Shown in pieces: positions 52,154 through 63,182 of a stretch of 64,000 nt of DNA. The notes under the pieces were generated by a model. The model was not told the DNA's origin, did no database searches, and saw only the letters and a program-made list of their open reading frames with translations. Within the stretch, counting starts at the first letter, position 1; each line of letters starts with the position of its first letter. The position numbers were made by a program, and so were the translations under genes. The stretch lies in assembly GCF_016025525.2 (NCBI RefSeq), contig NZ_JACSGR010000002.1:294780-358779 (forward strand). Direction: 5' to 3'. The stretch comes from Eikenella glucosivorans. GTDB taxonomy: Bacteria; Pseudomonadota; Gammaproteobacteria; Burkholderiales; Neisseriaceae.

Positions 52154-52229
52154 TTAATTTAATGGTGTTATGTCGGGTGGGCCGGACATGAATGCCTGGC
52201 CTAAGTTTTCAGGTAGCCTTTATGCAAAA

Positions 52230-53681
52230 CTAGCTGTGCCGTTTCTTTATGCTCACTTGGCGTTTTTTGGTTTTGGCTTTGCTGCGGGCTTTCTCATCGC
52301 GTTTGGCGATACGGTTGCTCAGGGTGGTGCGGCGCAGGGGTTTGTTTTTGGTTTTTTCCGCGGTGTCTTCGTAGGGATTGTCGGCAATATTATATTGGAT
52401 GCGCAGCGGGGTGCCTTGCAGGTTGAAGGCTTTGCGGAAGGTTTGCGTGAGGTAGCGGGTGTAGCTGTCGGCCACATGTTGCAGCGAATTGCCGTGAATC
52501 ACGATCACGGGCGGGTTCATGCCGCCTTGGTGGGCGTAGCGCATTTTGGGGCGCACCAGCCCGGCGCGCGGCGGGGCTTGGCGTTCTATCGCGCTTTGCA
52601 GCACGCGGGTGATTTTGGGCGTGGGCATTTTGATAAACGCTGCATCGTAGGCGGCTTGGATGCTGGCAAACAGGCCGTCGATACCGCGCTCCTTCAGCGC
52701 GGAAATGAAGTGGAATTTGGCAAAATCGAGGAAGTGCAGCTTGCGCTCGATGTCTTTTTTGATGCTGTTGCGGCGCTCTTCAGAAATGCCGTCCCATTTG
52801 TTCACGGCCACTACCAGCGCACGGCCAGCTTCCAATGCGAAACCGGCGATGGTGGCGTCTTGGTCGGCGATGTCCTGCTGCGCGTCCAACACCAGCACGG
52901 CCACGTTGGAGGCTTCAATCGCCTGCATGGCTTTAATCACGGAAAATTTCTCCACTGCTTCATCCACTTTACCACGGCGGCGTACACCGGCGGTGTCGAT
53001 GATGGTGAAGGGCTTGCCTTCGCGCTCAAAGTCGATGTGGATGCTGTCGCGCGTGGTGCCGGCCATGTCGAAGGCAATCACGCGCTCTTCGCCGAGAATG
53101 GCGTTCACCAGCGTGGATTTGCCTACGTTCGGCCGGCCGATGACGGCAAACACGGGGTGTTTGGCCTGCTCGGTTTCTTCTTCCGCTTCGGGAAAGTTTT
53201 CCAGCACGTCTTCAATCAGATAATACACGCCGTCGCCGTGCGCGCCGGAAATCACGTGCGGTTCGCCCAGCGCGAGCTCATAAAATTCGGCGGCCAGCAC
53301 GTCGCGGCGGCCGCCTTCGCCTTTGTTTACGGCCAGATACACGGGGCGCGGGCTTTGGCGCAGGCGGTCGGCGATGATTTTGTCTTGCGGGGTGAGGCCG
53401 GTGCGCGCGTCCACCAGGAAAATCACCGCGTCGGCTTCGTCCACGGCTTGCAGGGTCTGCTTGGCCATTTCGTGCAGGATGCCGCTGTCCACCACCGGCT
53501 CGAAACCGCCGGTATCCACCACGAGATAAGGCTTGCTGCCGACTTTGCCGTGGCCGTAGTGGCGGTCGCGGGTGAGGCCGGGCAGGTCGTGCACCAGCGC
53601 GTCTTTGGTGCGCGTGAGGCGGTTGAACAGGGTGGATTTGCCCACATTGGGGCGGCCGACCAGGGCGATGGTGGGTTTCAT
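52230..53681 (-). CDS. der: Ribosome-associated GTPase Der
   Basis: Der (EngA) has two GTPase domains in tandem and is needed for 50S subunit assembly. The 483 residues contain two G1 motifs [10 protein letters not shown] (about 8-17 and near 186), two DxxG (DLPG/DTGG and DTAG) and NKxD-type motifs (NKGE, where the first domain is degenerate, and NKWD), then a KH-like C-terminal domain with a highly basic tail ([16 protein letters not shown]). Confidence 0.96.
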   Translation of the reverse strand: MKPTIALVGRPNVGKSTLFNRLTRTKDALVHDLPGLTRDRHYGHGKVGSKPYLVVDTGGFEPVVDSGILHEMAKQTLQAVDEADAVIFLVDARTGLTPQDKIIADRLRQSPRPVYLAVNKGEGGRRDVLAAEFYELALGEPHVISGAHGDGVYYLIEDVLENFPEAEEETEQAKHPVFAVIGRPNVGKSTLVNAILGEERVIAFDMAGTTRDSIHIDFEREGKPFTIIDTAGVRRRGKVDEAVEKFSVIKAMQAIEASNVAVLVLDAQQDIADQDATIAGFALEAGRALVVAVNKWDGISEERRNSIKKDIERKLHFLDFAKFHFISALKERGIDGLFASIQAAYDAAFIKMPTPKITRVLQSAIERQAPPRAGLVRPKMRYAHQGGMNPPVIVIHGNSLQHVADSYTRYLTQTFRKAFNLQGTPLRIQYNIADNPYEDTAEKTKNKPLRRTTLSNRIAKRDEKARSKAKTKKRQVSIKKRHS

Positions 53682-53772
53682 GGGTTTTGGTCTTTCTGTG
53701 TCAGGCGGCCTGCGCGGGAAACGGCAGGCGGCGAGCAGGTGCGTGGGGCACGGGGGTATTGTTTACTGGGTT

Positions 53773-53810
53773 TTCAGGTAGCCTGGGTTGGCGGGATGAG
53801 GCTACCTGAA
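53773..53810. repeat. Inverted DUS pair upstream of der
   Basis: 12-bp stem with a 14-base loop, about 90 bases upstream of the der start. Confidence 0.6.
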
Positions 53811-53864
53811 AAGTGCAGGCGAGATTATAGCGTGTTGTGAACGGTTTGGCTTGGGGGAGGGGTT

Positions 53865-53900
53865 TTCAGGTAGCCTGTGTGCACTTGGAGGCTACCTGAA
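53865..53900 (-). terminator. Second inverted DUS pair, after the L,D-transpeptidase
   Basis: 12-bp stem with a 12-base loop, just beyond the hairpin at 53906-53937. Confidence 0.45.
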
Positions 53901-53905
53901 AAATC

Positions 53906-53937
53906 AAACCTGCCGTTATCAGCATAGCGGCAGGTTT
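53906..53937 (-). terminator. Rho-independent terminator of the L,D-transpeptidase gene
   Basis: A 10-bp perfect stem (AAACCTGCCG / CGGCAGGTTT) with a 12-base loop, followed on the minus strand by GATTTTTC, 7 bases past the stop. Confidence 0.85.
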
Positions 53938-53943
53938 CTCGGT

Positions 53944-54954
53944 TTACAGCAAGGTATCCGATAACGGTATATCCTGCGGCTGCACGGGTGTGGCGGGCAG
54001 CGGGCGTTCGCGCGGTTCGGCGGCGGTGCTGCGGCGGCGCGGTGCGGGATTGCTGGCCGGAATCGGGGTTTCGGTGCTGCCGGCGCCGTCAGTGAGGGCT
54101 TCCACGGCGCTGCCTTCGGGCAGGATTTCGTCCGGCTGCTGCGGCGCCTGGATTTCCACGGCCTGCGGGCGACTCAATTCGCCCGAGCCGTCTTGCCAGG
54201 CCAAGGATTGCAGCTGGCCTTGCACTTTGGTTTGGCCGGGGCGGCAGGTGATGCACACGGGGCGGCCGTTGCGGCTGCGCAGGGCGGCGTTGATGCGTGA
54301 TTCGTTGGCAGTAAGGCCTTTGGCCTGCGCCCAAGCGGTGATGCTTTGGCGCAGGGCGGCGGTGTTCAGGTTGCGCTGCTGGTAGGGGTCGGAGTAGGCG
54401 GCGAGCCAAAGGTTGTTGTTGGCATCGGCGTTGAGGCTGGCCAGCTGGTAGATCACAGCGGCATTGGCACCGGTGTGCACGCTGCGGGCGAATTGCAGGG
54501 CGTTGTTGCTGTGCATGCGCACGCAGCCGTGGCTGCGGATGCCGGGCACGCTGGCGGGGGCGTTGGTGCCGTGGATGCCGAGGCCGAGGCGCGGCGGACC
54601 GAGGCGCACGAATACCGGGCCGAGCGGGTTGCTGGGGCCGGGCGGGATGCTGGCGATGTCGGGCAGGCCGCTCGCGGCGCGCTCGCGGCGGATGCTGGCG
54701 GGAATGGTCCAGGTGGGGTTGTAGGCTTTGGAACCGATTTGATAGTTGCCCAGCGGGGTGCGGGTGCGGTTTTTGCCCACTGCCACGGGATAGGCGTTTT
54801 TCAGCCGGCCGTTTTCATACAGGAACAGCCGCATCTGCGGAATGTTGATGACCACGTGCTGCCCTTGGGCAACGGGTGAAAAATCGGGCAGGGGCGTGTT
54901 GGCGGCGGCGAGGCCGGAAACGGCAACGAGGCCGAGCAGGGCGAGTTTTTTCAT
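53944..54954 (-). CDS. L,D-transpeptidase (YkuD family)
   Basis: The 336-residue exported enzyme has a signal peptide (MKKLALLGLVAVSGLAAA) and a YkuD catalytic domain at about 30-170 with HGTNAPASVPGIRSHGCVRM, where the final His-Gly-Cys holds the nucleophilic Cys. It should form 3-3 cross-links in peptidoglycan or attach proteins to it. The C-terminal part (about 230-336) is Pro/Ala-rich with a Cys-x-x-Cys (CITC) and no recognised wall-binding repeat. ErfK/YbiS are the nearest named types. Confidence 0.9.
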   Translation of the reverse strand: MKKLALLGLVAVSGLAAANTPLPDFSPVAQGQHVVINIPQMRLFLYENGRLKNAYPVAVGKNRTRTPLGNYQIGSKAYNPTWTIPASIRRERAASGLPDIASIPPGPSNPLGPVFVRLGPPRLGLGIHGTNAPASVPGIRSHGCVRMHSNNALQFARSVHTGANAAVIYQLASLNADANNNLWLAAYSDPYQQRNLNTAALRQSITAWAQAKGLTANESRINAALRSRNGRPVCITCRPGQTKVQGQLQSLAWQDGSGELSRPQAVEIQAPQQPDEILPEGSAVEALTDGAGSTETPIPASNPAPRRRSTAAEPRERPLPATPVQPQDIPLSDTLL

Positions 54955-55111
54955 GGGTATCTGTTTGGAAAATGGGGTTTATTGGTGCGGAAACCGCGTT
55001 GGCAGCATAATACCCGAAAACGGCCGCACCCGATGCGGCAGGCTACCTGAAAACGGCAAAATGTGCTTTAATGCCACACCATTGACGGCCGCCAAAGCAG
55101 AATAAGCCGAA

Positions 55112-55184
55112 AGGCTACCTGAAAACCCAAGCTGAATTTCTGCGAAACTGAAGCAAAGCTTCAACGAAACTAAAGCAAAGCCCG
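55112..55184 (-). repeat. Composite repeat, diverged
   Basis: A DUS (55112-55123), then CCAAGCTGAATTTCTGCGAA and CAAAGCTTCAACGAAACTAA, ending about 45 bases before pncB. Both modules are recognisable but shortened. Confidence 0.75.
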
Positions 55185-55232
55185 AATTTAAACCATCAAA
55201 CCCCTCCACACATCCACACTCACGGAGCAGCC

Positions 55233-56441
55233 ATGAAACAGCGCATCATCCACTCCCTGCTGGACACCGACCTCTACAAGTTCACCATGCTGCAAGTGGT
55301 GCTGCACCAATTCCCGCAGGCGCACGGCGTATACGAATTCCGCTGCCGCAACCTGGAAGATTTGGTTTATCCGCTGGTGGAGATCCGCAGCGAGCTGGAA
55401 GAAGAATTAGACGACCTGTGCACCCTGCGCTTCACGCCAAGCGAGCTGGCCTACCTGCGCAGCCTGCGCTTCATCAAAAGCGATTTTGTCGATTATCTCG
55501 AGCTGTTCCAGCTCAAACGCCGCTTCATTAAAGTGTCCACAGATGCCGAAAACCGGCTCTGCATCCGCGTGGAAGGGCCGATCATCCAAGCCATGTTCTT
55601 CGAAATATTCGTGCTCTCGATTGTAAACGAGCTCTACTTCCGACGCCTGGAAACCCCCGAAGTGCTGGCCGAAGGCGAGCGCCGCCTGCAAGCCAAAGCC
55701 GATTTACTGCGCCACTATGCCAAGGCCGAAGATCCCGAAGACCCGCCCTTCCTCGTGTCCGACTTCGGTACCCGCCGCCGCTACAACCTCGCCTGGCAGG
55801 AACACGTAGTGCGCACATTGAACCAAGCCGCCCCAAGCTGCCTGCGCGGCACCAGCAACGTATTCATCGCCAAAAAACTCGGCCTTATCCCCATCGGCAC
55901 CGTGGCGCACGAATTCATGCAGGCCTTCCAAGCGCTTGACGTGCGCCTGCGCGACTTCCAAAAAGCCGCCCTCGAAAGCTGGGTGCGCGAATACCGCGGC
56001 GACCTCGGCATCGCGCTCACCGACGTGGTCGGCATGGACGCCTTCCTGCGCGATTTCGACCTCTATTTCGCCAAACTCTTCGACGGCCTGCGCCACGACA
56101 GCGGCGATCCCTACCTCTGGGGCGAAAAAGCCTACGCCCACTACCAGAAGCTTAAAATCGACAGCCGCACCAAAATGCTCACCTTTTCCGACGGCCTCGA
56201 TCTGGAAAAAGCCTGGGCACTGCACCAATATTTCAAAGACCGCTTCAAAACCAGCTTCGGCATCGGCACCAACCTCACCAACGACATGGGCCACACCCCG
56301 CTCAACATCGTGCTCAAACTGGTGGAGTGCAATGGCCAATCCGTGGCCAAACTCTCCGACAGCCCCGGCAAAACCATGAGCAGCAACGACACCTTCCTCG
56401 CCTACCTGCGCCAAGTGTTCGAGATTGCCGACACCGAATAG
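55233..56441 (+). CDS. pncB: Nicotinate phosphoribosyltransferase
   Basis: PncB converts nicotinate, PRPP and ATP to nicotinate mononucleotide in the NAD salvage pathway. The 402 residues begin with [20 protein letters not shown]. They contain the VSDFGTRRR loop with the autophosphorylated-His region nearby ([25 protein letters not shown]), and [16 protein letters not shown] as phosphate-binding loop. It is divergent from the L,D-transpeptidase gene and monocistronic. Confidence 0.96.
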   Translation: MKQRIIHSLLDTDLYKFTMLQVVLHQFPQAHGVYEFRCRNLEDLVYPLVEIRSELEEELDDLCTLRFTPSELAYLRSLRFIKSDFVDYLELFQLKRRFIKVSTDAENRLCIRVEGPIIQAMFFEIFVLSIVNELYFRRLETPEVLAEGERRLQAKADLLRHYAKAEDPEDPPFLVSDFGTRRRYNLAWQEHVVRTLNQAAPSCLRGTSNVFIAKKLGLIPIGTVAHEFMQAFQALDVRLRDFQKAALESWVREYRGDLGIALTDVVGMDAFLRDFDLYFAKLFDGLRHDSGDPYLWGEKAYAHYQKLKIDSRTKMLTFSDGLDLEKAWALHQYFKDRFKTSFGIGTNLTNDMGHTPLNIVLKLVECNGQSVAKLSDSPGKTMSSNDTFLAYLRQVFEIADTE

Positions 56442-56456
56442 TGCGCGGGATGATTT

Positions 56457-56492
56457 TTCAGGTAGCCTTTCGGCGCGAAGAGGCTACCTGAA
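56457..56492 (+). terminator. Inverted DUS pair after pncB
   Basis: 12-bp stem with a 12-base loop and A/T flanks, 16 bases past the stop. Confidence 0.55.
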
Positions 56493-56528
56493 AAAAGATA
56501 CCGCCTAACCGCGCCGAGCATTATCAAT

Positions 56529-57080
56529 ATGACCGACTTCATTCGCTTGCTGGAAACCTGCCGCGAACCCGACACCGCCATCCCTTATCGGCATGACCGC
56601 ATATCCGGCTACAACGTAGCCGAATTGGCAGAGATAGCCGAACGATATAATTTGAATATTACCGGGCAACTGCACGATTTGCTGTATCAGATGGGCAAAT
56701 GCTCCGGCGGTCTTTTGCTGTCGCACAGTTGCGCGCTGTATGGCGGCGCAGCCAAACCGCTGTTTCGGCAAAATTGGGCGGAATATGATGATGAAGACCG
56801 CAGTATTGTCCATGCAGCCGGAGTGGAACCTGTCGGGCGGCAAATGCTGCTGATTGCCGCCGATACTGCGGCCGACTATTTTTTGCTCACCGCCGACGGC
56901 GATAATCGGATTTGGTGTTGGCAAGAAAGCCGCGGCCTGTATCCGACCGATCAGGATTTAGCCTCTTTCCTCGCCGCACAGGCGGCCGCCTTCAATCGAA
57001 CGGCAGGCCGTGTGGCCCGCTTATGGCCGGCGGATGATGCCGAGTTCCGGCGCAAAACGCTCGGCGCATTGTTGCAATGA
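56529..57080 (+). CDS. SMI1/KNR4-like (SUKH superfamily) protein
   Basis: The 183-residue cytoplasmic protein has the order of SUKH-type proteins: an N-terminal helix, a short HDLLYQMGKCSGGLLL turn, a strand block, a hydrophobic LLLIAADTAADYFLLTADGDNRIWCW core and a final helix FLAAQAAAFNRTAG. Many such proteins are immunity proteins to toxins, but no toxin gene is next to it. The match is by pattern only, so the family is provisional. Confidence 0.55.
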   Translation: MTDFIRLLETCREPDTAIPYRHDRISGYNVAELAEIAERYNLNITGQLHDLLYQMGKCSGGLLLSHSCALYGGAAKPLFRQNWAEYDDEDRSIVHAAGVEPVGRQMLLIAADTAADYFLLTADGDNRIWCWQESRGLYPTDQDLASFLAAQAAAFNRTAGRVARLWPADDAEFRRKTLGALLQ

Positions 57081-57082
57081 AA

Positions 57083-57140
57083 ATTTAACTTCGTAGAAAC
57101 TCGGCCTTGGCTGCACCAAAATATCGCTTTCAGGTAGCCT
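57083..57140 (+). repeat. Composite repeat, A module with DUS
   Basis: TTTAACTTCGTAGAAACTCG, a hairpin CTTGG-CTGCA-CCAAA and a DUS at 57129-57140. Confidence 0.85.
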
Positions 57141-57174
57141 GCCATCCCAAACTATTTATCAGCAAAGGAAAATC

Positions 57175-57738
57175 ATGCTCCAACCCATCGAACTCTCCCA
57201 ATCCACCCGCCTGATCAACCACGGCCCCACAGTGATGGTGTCCGCCGAGCACGGCGGCGTGGCCAATGTGATGTCCGTTGCCTGGGCGTGCGCGCTGGAT
57301 TATGCGCCCTCTCGCCTGACCGTGGTGCTCGACAAAGGCGCGTTCACGCGCGGCCTGGTGGAACAGGGCGGCTGGTTTGCCGTGCAGGTGCCGCTGGCCG
57401 AGCAGGCGGAAATGGTGATGGCGGTGGGCAGCCAGAGCCGCAAAAACAATCCCGACAAGCTGGCCGACTGCGGCGTGGAGCTGTTTTACCAGGAAGGCTT
57501 CGGCGTGCCGCTGGTGAAAGGCTGCGCCGCCTACCTGATCTGCCGCCTGTTGCCCGAGCCGCACAACCAGCAAAGCTACGATTTGTTTATCGGCGAAGTG
57601 GCCGCCGCCTGGGCAGACGACCGCGTGTATGCCGGCGGGCGTTGGTTGTTCGACAGCGTGCCCGACGGGCTGAAAACGCTGCATTATGTGTCTGCCGGCC
57701 AGTTTTACCGCATCGGCTCGGGCTTGAAGGTGGAGTAG
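57175..57738 (+). CDS. Flavin reductase-like domain protein
   Basis: The 187-residue protein belongs to the FMN-binding flavin reductase-like family (DIM6/NTAB), with the N-terminal TVMVSAEHGGVANVMSVAWACALDYAPSRLTVVL and a central HNQQSYDLFIGEVAAAWAD segment that forms the dimer and flavin site. Such proteins reduce FMN or act as small flavoenzymes; the partner is unknown. AAAGGAAAA precedes the start. Confidence 0.87.
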   Translation: MLQPIELSQSTRLINHGPTVMVSAEHGGVANVMSVAWACALDYAPSRLTVVLDKGAFTRGLVEQGGWFAVQVPLAEQAEMVMAVGSQSRKNNPDKLADCGVELFYQEGFGVPLVKGCAAYLICRLLPEPHNQQSYDLFIGEVAAAWADDRVYAGGRWLFDSVPDGLKTLHYVSAGQFYRIGSGLKVE

Positions 57739-57751
57739 CACACGGGAACTT

Positions 57752-57790
57752 TTCAGGTAGCCTTACTATTGTTGGCAAAGGCTGTCTGAA
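57752..57790 (+). terminator. DUS and variant in inverted orientation
   Basis: An exact DUS (57752-57763) faces AGGCTGTCTGAA (57779-57790), 14 bases past the flavin reductase stop. Confidence 0.4.
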
Positions 57791-57966
57791 AAACAGAACA
57801 ACCGGATGGCTCTCTTTAAAACCGCGCGGCTAAAATTTTTAGGTAGCCTGATGCGCATGCCGCAGGCTACCTGAAAAATCATCCCGCTTCCATTCCCACT
57901 GCCTGCTGCCCCGCCGCAGGCTTTTGTTTTATAATCGCCTCCCTTCCCACATTCCGGATTTCCGCT

Positions 57967-59469
57967 ATGAAATGGCTTGGCCGCTTGGCTGTGATCATGA
58001 AAACCGTGTACCGCTTCGGGCTGGCCGAGCTTTTGGCCGCGCGGGGCAGGGCGCATTGGCTGCTGCGGCTGTTGCCGCGTTCGCGCAAAATGCGGGATAC
58101 GCCGCTGCCGGTGCGCGTGCGGCTGGCGTTGGAGAGCCTGGGGCCGATTTTCGTGAAACTCGGGCAGGTGCTCTCCACGCGGCCGGATTTGCTGCCGGCA
58201 GCCTATGCGCTGGAATTGAGCCGCCTGCAAGACAAAGTGCCGCCCTTCGATGCGGATTTGGCGCGGCAGCAGATTGAGCGCTCGCTCGGGCGGCCGGTGG
58301 AAGAGATTTATGCCGAGTTTGAAGCCGAGCCGGTGGCCGCGGCTTCGGTGGCGCAAGTGCACCGCGCACGGCTGTTCGGCGGCGAAGACGTGGCGGTGAA
58401 GGTGTTGCGGCCGGGCTTGGAGCCGGTAATCGAGCAGGATTTGGCGCTGATGCGCACTGCGGCGCGGCTGCTGGAAAGGCTGCTGCCGGACGGCAAACGC
58501 CTGCGTCCGCGCGAAGTGGTGGCCGAGTTCGACAAATATCTGCACGACGAGCTCGACCTGCTGCGCGAAGCCGCCAACGCCAGCCAGATCGGGCGCAATT
58601 TCAGCGGCAGCACCATGCTGCGCGTGCCGCAGGTGTATTACGATTATTGCAGCGAAAGCGTGATGACCATGCAGTGGATGAGCGGCACGCCAATTGCGGA
58701 TATCGACACACTCAAGCGGCGCGGCATCGATTTGCAGCGGCTGGCGCGCTACGGCGTAGAGATTTTCTTCACCCAAGTATTCAAACACGGCTTTTTTCAT
58801 GCCGATATGCACCCGGGCAATATCCTGGTGGACGATGAAGGCCGCTACATCGCGCTGGATTTCGGCATCGTGGGCAGCCTCACAGATTACGACAAGCGCT
58901 ACCTCGCCATCAATTTCCTCGCCTTCTTCAACCGCGACTACCACCGCGTGGCCACGGCGCACATCGAAAGCGGCTGGGTGCCGGCGGATACGCGGCCGGA
59001 AGAATTGGAAGCGGCGGTGCGCGCCGTGTGCGAGCCGTTTTTCAACAAGCCTTTGGCCGAGATTTCCTTCGGCCTGGTGCTGATGCGCCTGTTTGAAACC
59101 AGCCGCCGCTTCAATGTGCAGATTCAGCCGCAGCTGGTGTTGCTGCAAAAAACCCTGCTCAATATCGAAGGGCTGGGCAGGCAGCTCGACCCGCAGCTGG
59201 ATTTGTGGGCCACGGCCAAGCCGTTTTTGGTGGACTGGATGCACGAGCAGGTGGGCGTGAAGGCGCTGTGGCGCAACCTAAAGCAGGAAGCGCCGGATTG
59301 GGCGGAAATCCTGCCCGCCCTGCCGCGCAAACTGAATATGCTGGTAGACGAAGCGCGCCAGCAGGAAATGCGCGACGCCTATCTGCACCTGGTACGCACC
59401 CAGCAGCGGCAGAATATGTGGCTGGCGCTGATTGCGCTGGTGTTGCTGCTGATGGTGCTGTTGGATTAG
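57967..59469 (+). CDS. ubiB: UbiB/ABC1-family protein for ubiquinone biosynthesis
   Basis: UbiB is an atypical kinase-like ATPase that supports extraction or handling of ubiquinone precursors in the inner membrane. The 500 residues show the family KxGQ motif in [16 protein letters not shown], an Ala-rich nucleotide loop [20 protein letters not shown], the catalytic-loop equivalent [12 protein letters not shown] and ALDFGIVG. The C-terminus has one hydrophobic segment ([16 protein letters not shown]). ubiE and ubiJ, frequent neighbours, are absent. Confidence 0.94.
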   Translation: MKWLGRLAVIMKTVYRFGLAELLAARGRAHWLLRLLPRSRKMRDTPLPVRVRLALESLGPIFVKLGQVLSTRPDLLPAAYALELSRLQDKVPPFDADLARQQIERSLGRPVEEIYAEFEAEPVAAASVAQVHRARLFGGEDVAVKVLRPGLEPVIEQDLALMRTAARLLERLLPDGKRLRPREVVAEFDKYLHDELDLLREAANASQIGRNFSGSTMLRVPQVYYDYCSESVMTMQWMSGTPIADIDTLKRRGIDLQRLARYGVEIFFTQVFKHGFFHADMHPGNILVDDEGRYIALDFGIVGSLTDYDKRYLAINFLAFFNRDYHRVATAHIESGWVPADTRPEELEAAVRAVCEPFFNKPLAEISFGLVLMRLFETSRRFNVQIQPQLVLLQKTLLNIEGLGRQLDPQLDLWATAKPFLVDWMHEQVGVKALWRNLKQEAPDWAEILPALPRKLNMLVDEARQQEMRDAYLHLVRTQQRQNMWLALIALVLLLMVLLD

Positions 59470-59491
59470 GGATTGATTAAAATAGGGAAAG

Positions 59492-59542
59492 AGGCTACCT
59501 GAAAAATATCTGCCGCATGGGCGGGATGTTTTCAGGTAGCCT
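59492..59542. terminator. Inverted DUS pair between convergent genes
   Basis: 12-bp stem with a 27-base loop, 23 bases past ubiB and 17 bases past the opposing lipoprotein gene; it could serve both. Confidence 0.5.
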
Positions 59543-59558
59543 TTTGTGTTGCGGTCAT

Positions 59559-59863
59559 TTATTTCTGCAAAAATTCGTGGCTTTTCAGCACGCCGTTTGG
59601 GTGGAAGAAAAAGATCACGCCTTTACCTTCGCCGTCGGTGCAGGCCAAGCCGTCATCACCTTGGGGATTGGTAAACCTCTCGCTGCAACCGAGATAACGG
59701 GTGTACGCACGGATTTGGCATTTCAAAGTACGCCCGTCTTCAAGCACTAAATTGCCATTGCGTGTGTTTGTCGGCTCGGGGCAGCGTTCGTTCCAAGGCG
59801 AGCTCAAACCCAGCATACCGCAAGCGGATAGAGCCAGGATTGAGGCTACCTGAAAAATACGGG

Positions 59864-59867
<4 letters not shown>
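59559..59867 (-). CDS. Small predicted lipoprotein coupled to argH
   Basis: The 102-residue protein starts from TTG at 59867, which overlaps the argH stop as TTGA, suggesting translational coupling. The signal [17 protein letters not shown] has lipobox LSAC (Cys16). Its IFQVAS part is encoded by a DUS (59843-59854), so an uptake sequence contributes to the signal peptide. The mature part has four cysteines in a CPEP...LKCQI...GCSERF...LACTDGEG pattern and is probably disulfide-bonded. The function is unknown. Confidence 0.7.
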
Positions 59868-61252
<1,385 letters not shown>

Positions 61253-61300
61253 GGGGATTCCTTTGGTTGAAAACAGGGTGATTATACGGTTTGGGCGGAA

Positions 61301-61340
61301 AGGCTACCTGAAAAACGAGAAACAGGTTTTCAGGCAGCCT
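61301..61340. repeat. DUS and variant DUS pair
   Basis: An exact DUS (61301-61312) and the variant TTCAGGCAGCCT (61329-61340). The variant supplies the stop codon of the methyltransferase gene. Confidence 0.6.
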
Positions 61341-62031
61341 TCCCTTTATCTGCGGCGAACACGACAAAATTGTAATGCTGGAAATACAGTGCAGGCTGCA
61401 AGCCGGCTTCGTGCAGCCATTGGAACTGCTCGGAGCGCTTGCTCATGCGGTCGAGCTTGATGCGCTCGAAGGCGGCGGTTTTGTCGGCTTCGGATAGGCC
61501 GGGATGGCGCAGGACGTGTTGCCGCCAGGCTTGGGTGTAGGCGGCTTCGGCTTCGGGGGTTTCGCCCAGCACCTGGTCGGCGTTGATGAAGCGGCCGTGC
61601 GGGGCGAGCAGGCGGGCGATTTGGCGGAACAGGGTTTGCTTTTGCGTGCCGCTCAGATGATGGATGGCGAGGGCGGAGATGATGAGGTCGAAGCGGTTTT
61701 CAGGTAGCCTTTCGCACGGTTCGAGCTGCGTGAGGTCTTGTTTGATAAAGCGGAAATTCGGCAGGCCGTGGAAGCGTTCGCGGGCTTTGGCGAGCATCTG
61801 CATGGAGATGTCGGCGAGGACAAATTCGGCTTCGGGGCGGCGTTCGTACACAAACGCGCTCATCAGCCCGGTGCCCGCGCCGAGGTCGAGCACGCGGCGC
61901 ACGTTTGGCACGCTTTCGGCCAGCCCGGCGGCGGTTTGGTAGAACAGGTCGAAGCAGGGGATAAGGGCGCGGCGCTGGCTGTCGTAGCGGGCGGAGGTGG
62001 CGTTGAATTGGGTTTGGATGGTGTGGTTCAT
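61330..62031 (-). CDS. SAM-dependent class I methyltransferase
   Basis: The 233-residue protein has motif I VLDLGAGTGLMSAF (about 46-59), a FVLADISMQML acidic strand and a FDLIISALAIHHL motif IV region. The substrate is not known; similar enzymes act on small molecules or tRNA. A DUS in frame encodes RLPEN near residue 110. The stop TGA is provided by a variant DUS and the C-terminus is ADKGKAA. The gene lies 77 bases upstream of argH. Confidence 0.87.
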   Translation of the reverse strand: MNHTIQTQFNATSARYDSQRRALIPCFDLFYQTAAGLAESVPNVRRVLDLGAGTGLMSAFVYERRPEAEFVLADISMQMLAKARERFHGLPNFRFIKQDLTQLEPCERLPENRFDLIISALAIHHLSGTQKQTLFRQIARLLAPHGRFINADQVLGETPEAEAAYTQAWRQHVLRHPGLSEADKTAAFERIKLDRMSKRSEQFQWLHEAGLQPALYFQHYNFVVFAADKGKAA

Positions 62032-62123
62032 GGTGTGTTTTGGGGTTGGGTTTTGGGGAAGCTTGCGTGGCTTATTTGAATTTGGCTGAAGCGGATATTT
62101 TTGGCTGCATAGAAATTTATGTT

Positions 62124-62163
62124 TTCAGGTAGCCTTGATGTCGCTATTTGAAGGCTACCTGAA
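62124..62163. repeat. Inverted DUS pair
   Basis: 12-bp stem with a 16-base loop between the frameshifted SMI1/KNR4 gene and the methyltransferase gene. Confidence 0.55.
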
Positions 62164-62184
62164 AATGTTGATGCGGATGATTCT

Positions 62185-62822
62185 TCAGGTGGGCTGTGAT
62201 TTGTGTTGCTCCAGTTCTTTGAATTCCGATTGGGAAATCAAGCCGTAATCTTCATGGAGCAGGTATTGCCCGCTTTCCAGGCCTTGCGCGAACTGTTCTA
62301 ACAGGGCATGCAGGGAGGGGCTTCGAGGCTGCGTTCGGGGCTGTCGTGCCACATGCGGATGATTTGCCCGGCGGTGCCGCTCGGGGCGGGGTCGAGGTCG
62401 ATCATGTTGCCGTTGCCGCCACCGTCGGCGGTGAGCGGGATCCATTTGGGATTCCACCAGAAATCGGGTTTGATGCCGGGGTGTTCGGGGGTACAGCCGA
62501 AATCGGTGCCGTTGCCGTGTTGGAAACTGCCGTCGTCAAACAGGGTTTTCCAAACTTTGTATTCTTGGGTAATGCGTTCAATCGACAGCCATTCTTCGTC
62601 GATCAGTATGCCGGCGATGCCGTTTTCGCCATTGGCGGCGCGGTAGAGGGCTTTGAAGTCTTCAGGCAGGGGGAAGCCTAGGGTTTGCTCAAGCTGGGCG
62701 AAATCGGCATCGGTGGCGCCGGGATTGAGGGTGTAGTTGAGTCCGAGTTCGTCTACGGCGGCGGGATATTGCTGTTGAAGCGCTTTGAGCTGGGTGAGGA
62801 TGCGCCGGAGGAGGGTTTGCAT
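62185..62822 (-). pseudogene. SMI1/KNR4 family protein, frameshifted near the 3' end
   Basis: Translation from 62822 gives SMI1/KNR4 sequence (about residues 30-150: FAQLEQTLGFPLPEDFKALYRAANG and WIPLTADGGGNGNMIDLDPAPSGTAGQI) but stops at 62298 after ERSLEAPPCMPC. A second frame starting near the same point continues with SLHALLEQFAQGLESGQYLLHEDYGLISQSEFKEL to 62185, typical of the family's last helix. One additional base in the GGGG tract at 62317-62320 would restore a 212-residue protein. It is either a slippage-inactivated gene, phase variation or a sequencing error. Confidence 0.75.
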
Positions 62823-63182
62823 GGGGAGCCTTTTGCGGAGGGTGTTTCAAATTCGGCTGTGCCGGAGCGGATATTTTCAGGTAGCCTTCTGTGCGGCAGG
62901 GGCTACCTGAAAAAGATGGGCAATGGTAAGGCAAGGCGTGATGAATGGGAAGCGGATAAGGATTGATGGCGAATTTTGCGGCTTTTGCTGCGGCTGGGTA
63001 TCAGAAGTTCCCCAATCCGCTTGTCGATGGGGTTTGGCGAAGGATTGGAGGTTAGCTGAAAAGCAGTCGGGTGGTTTGGAAAATGTTTTAGCTTCGCAGA
63101 AACTCAGCTTCGGCTGCGCCGAAATATCGTTTTAACTACGTTGAAGCTGCGCTTTCAGGTAGCCTTTGGCGGCGCGAACGGC
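62823..63182. other. Intergenic region with DUS and composite repeat
   Basis: Inverted near-DUS/DUS pair at 62876-62911 (12-base loop) and the composite repeat at 63086-63165. No gene is visible. Confidence 0.7.
63086..63165 (+). repeat. Composite repeat A-B-DUS with covarying hairpin
   Basis: TTTTAGCTTCGCAGAAACTC, hairpin TTCGGC-TGC-GCCGAA at 63109-63123, TTTTAACTACGTTGAAGCTG and a DUS at 63154-63165. The hairpin differs from the common one by a matched G-C to C-G exchange. Confidence 0.92.
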
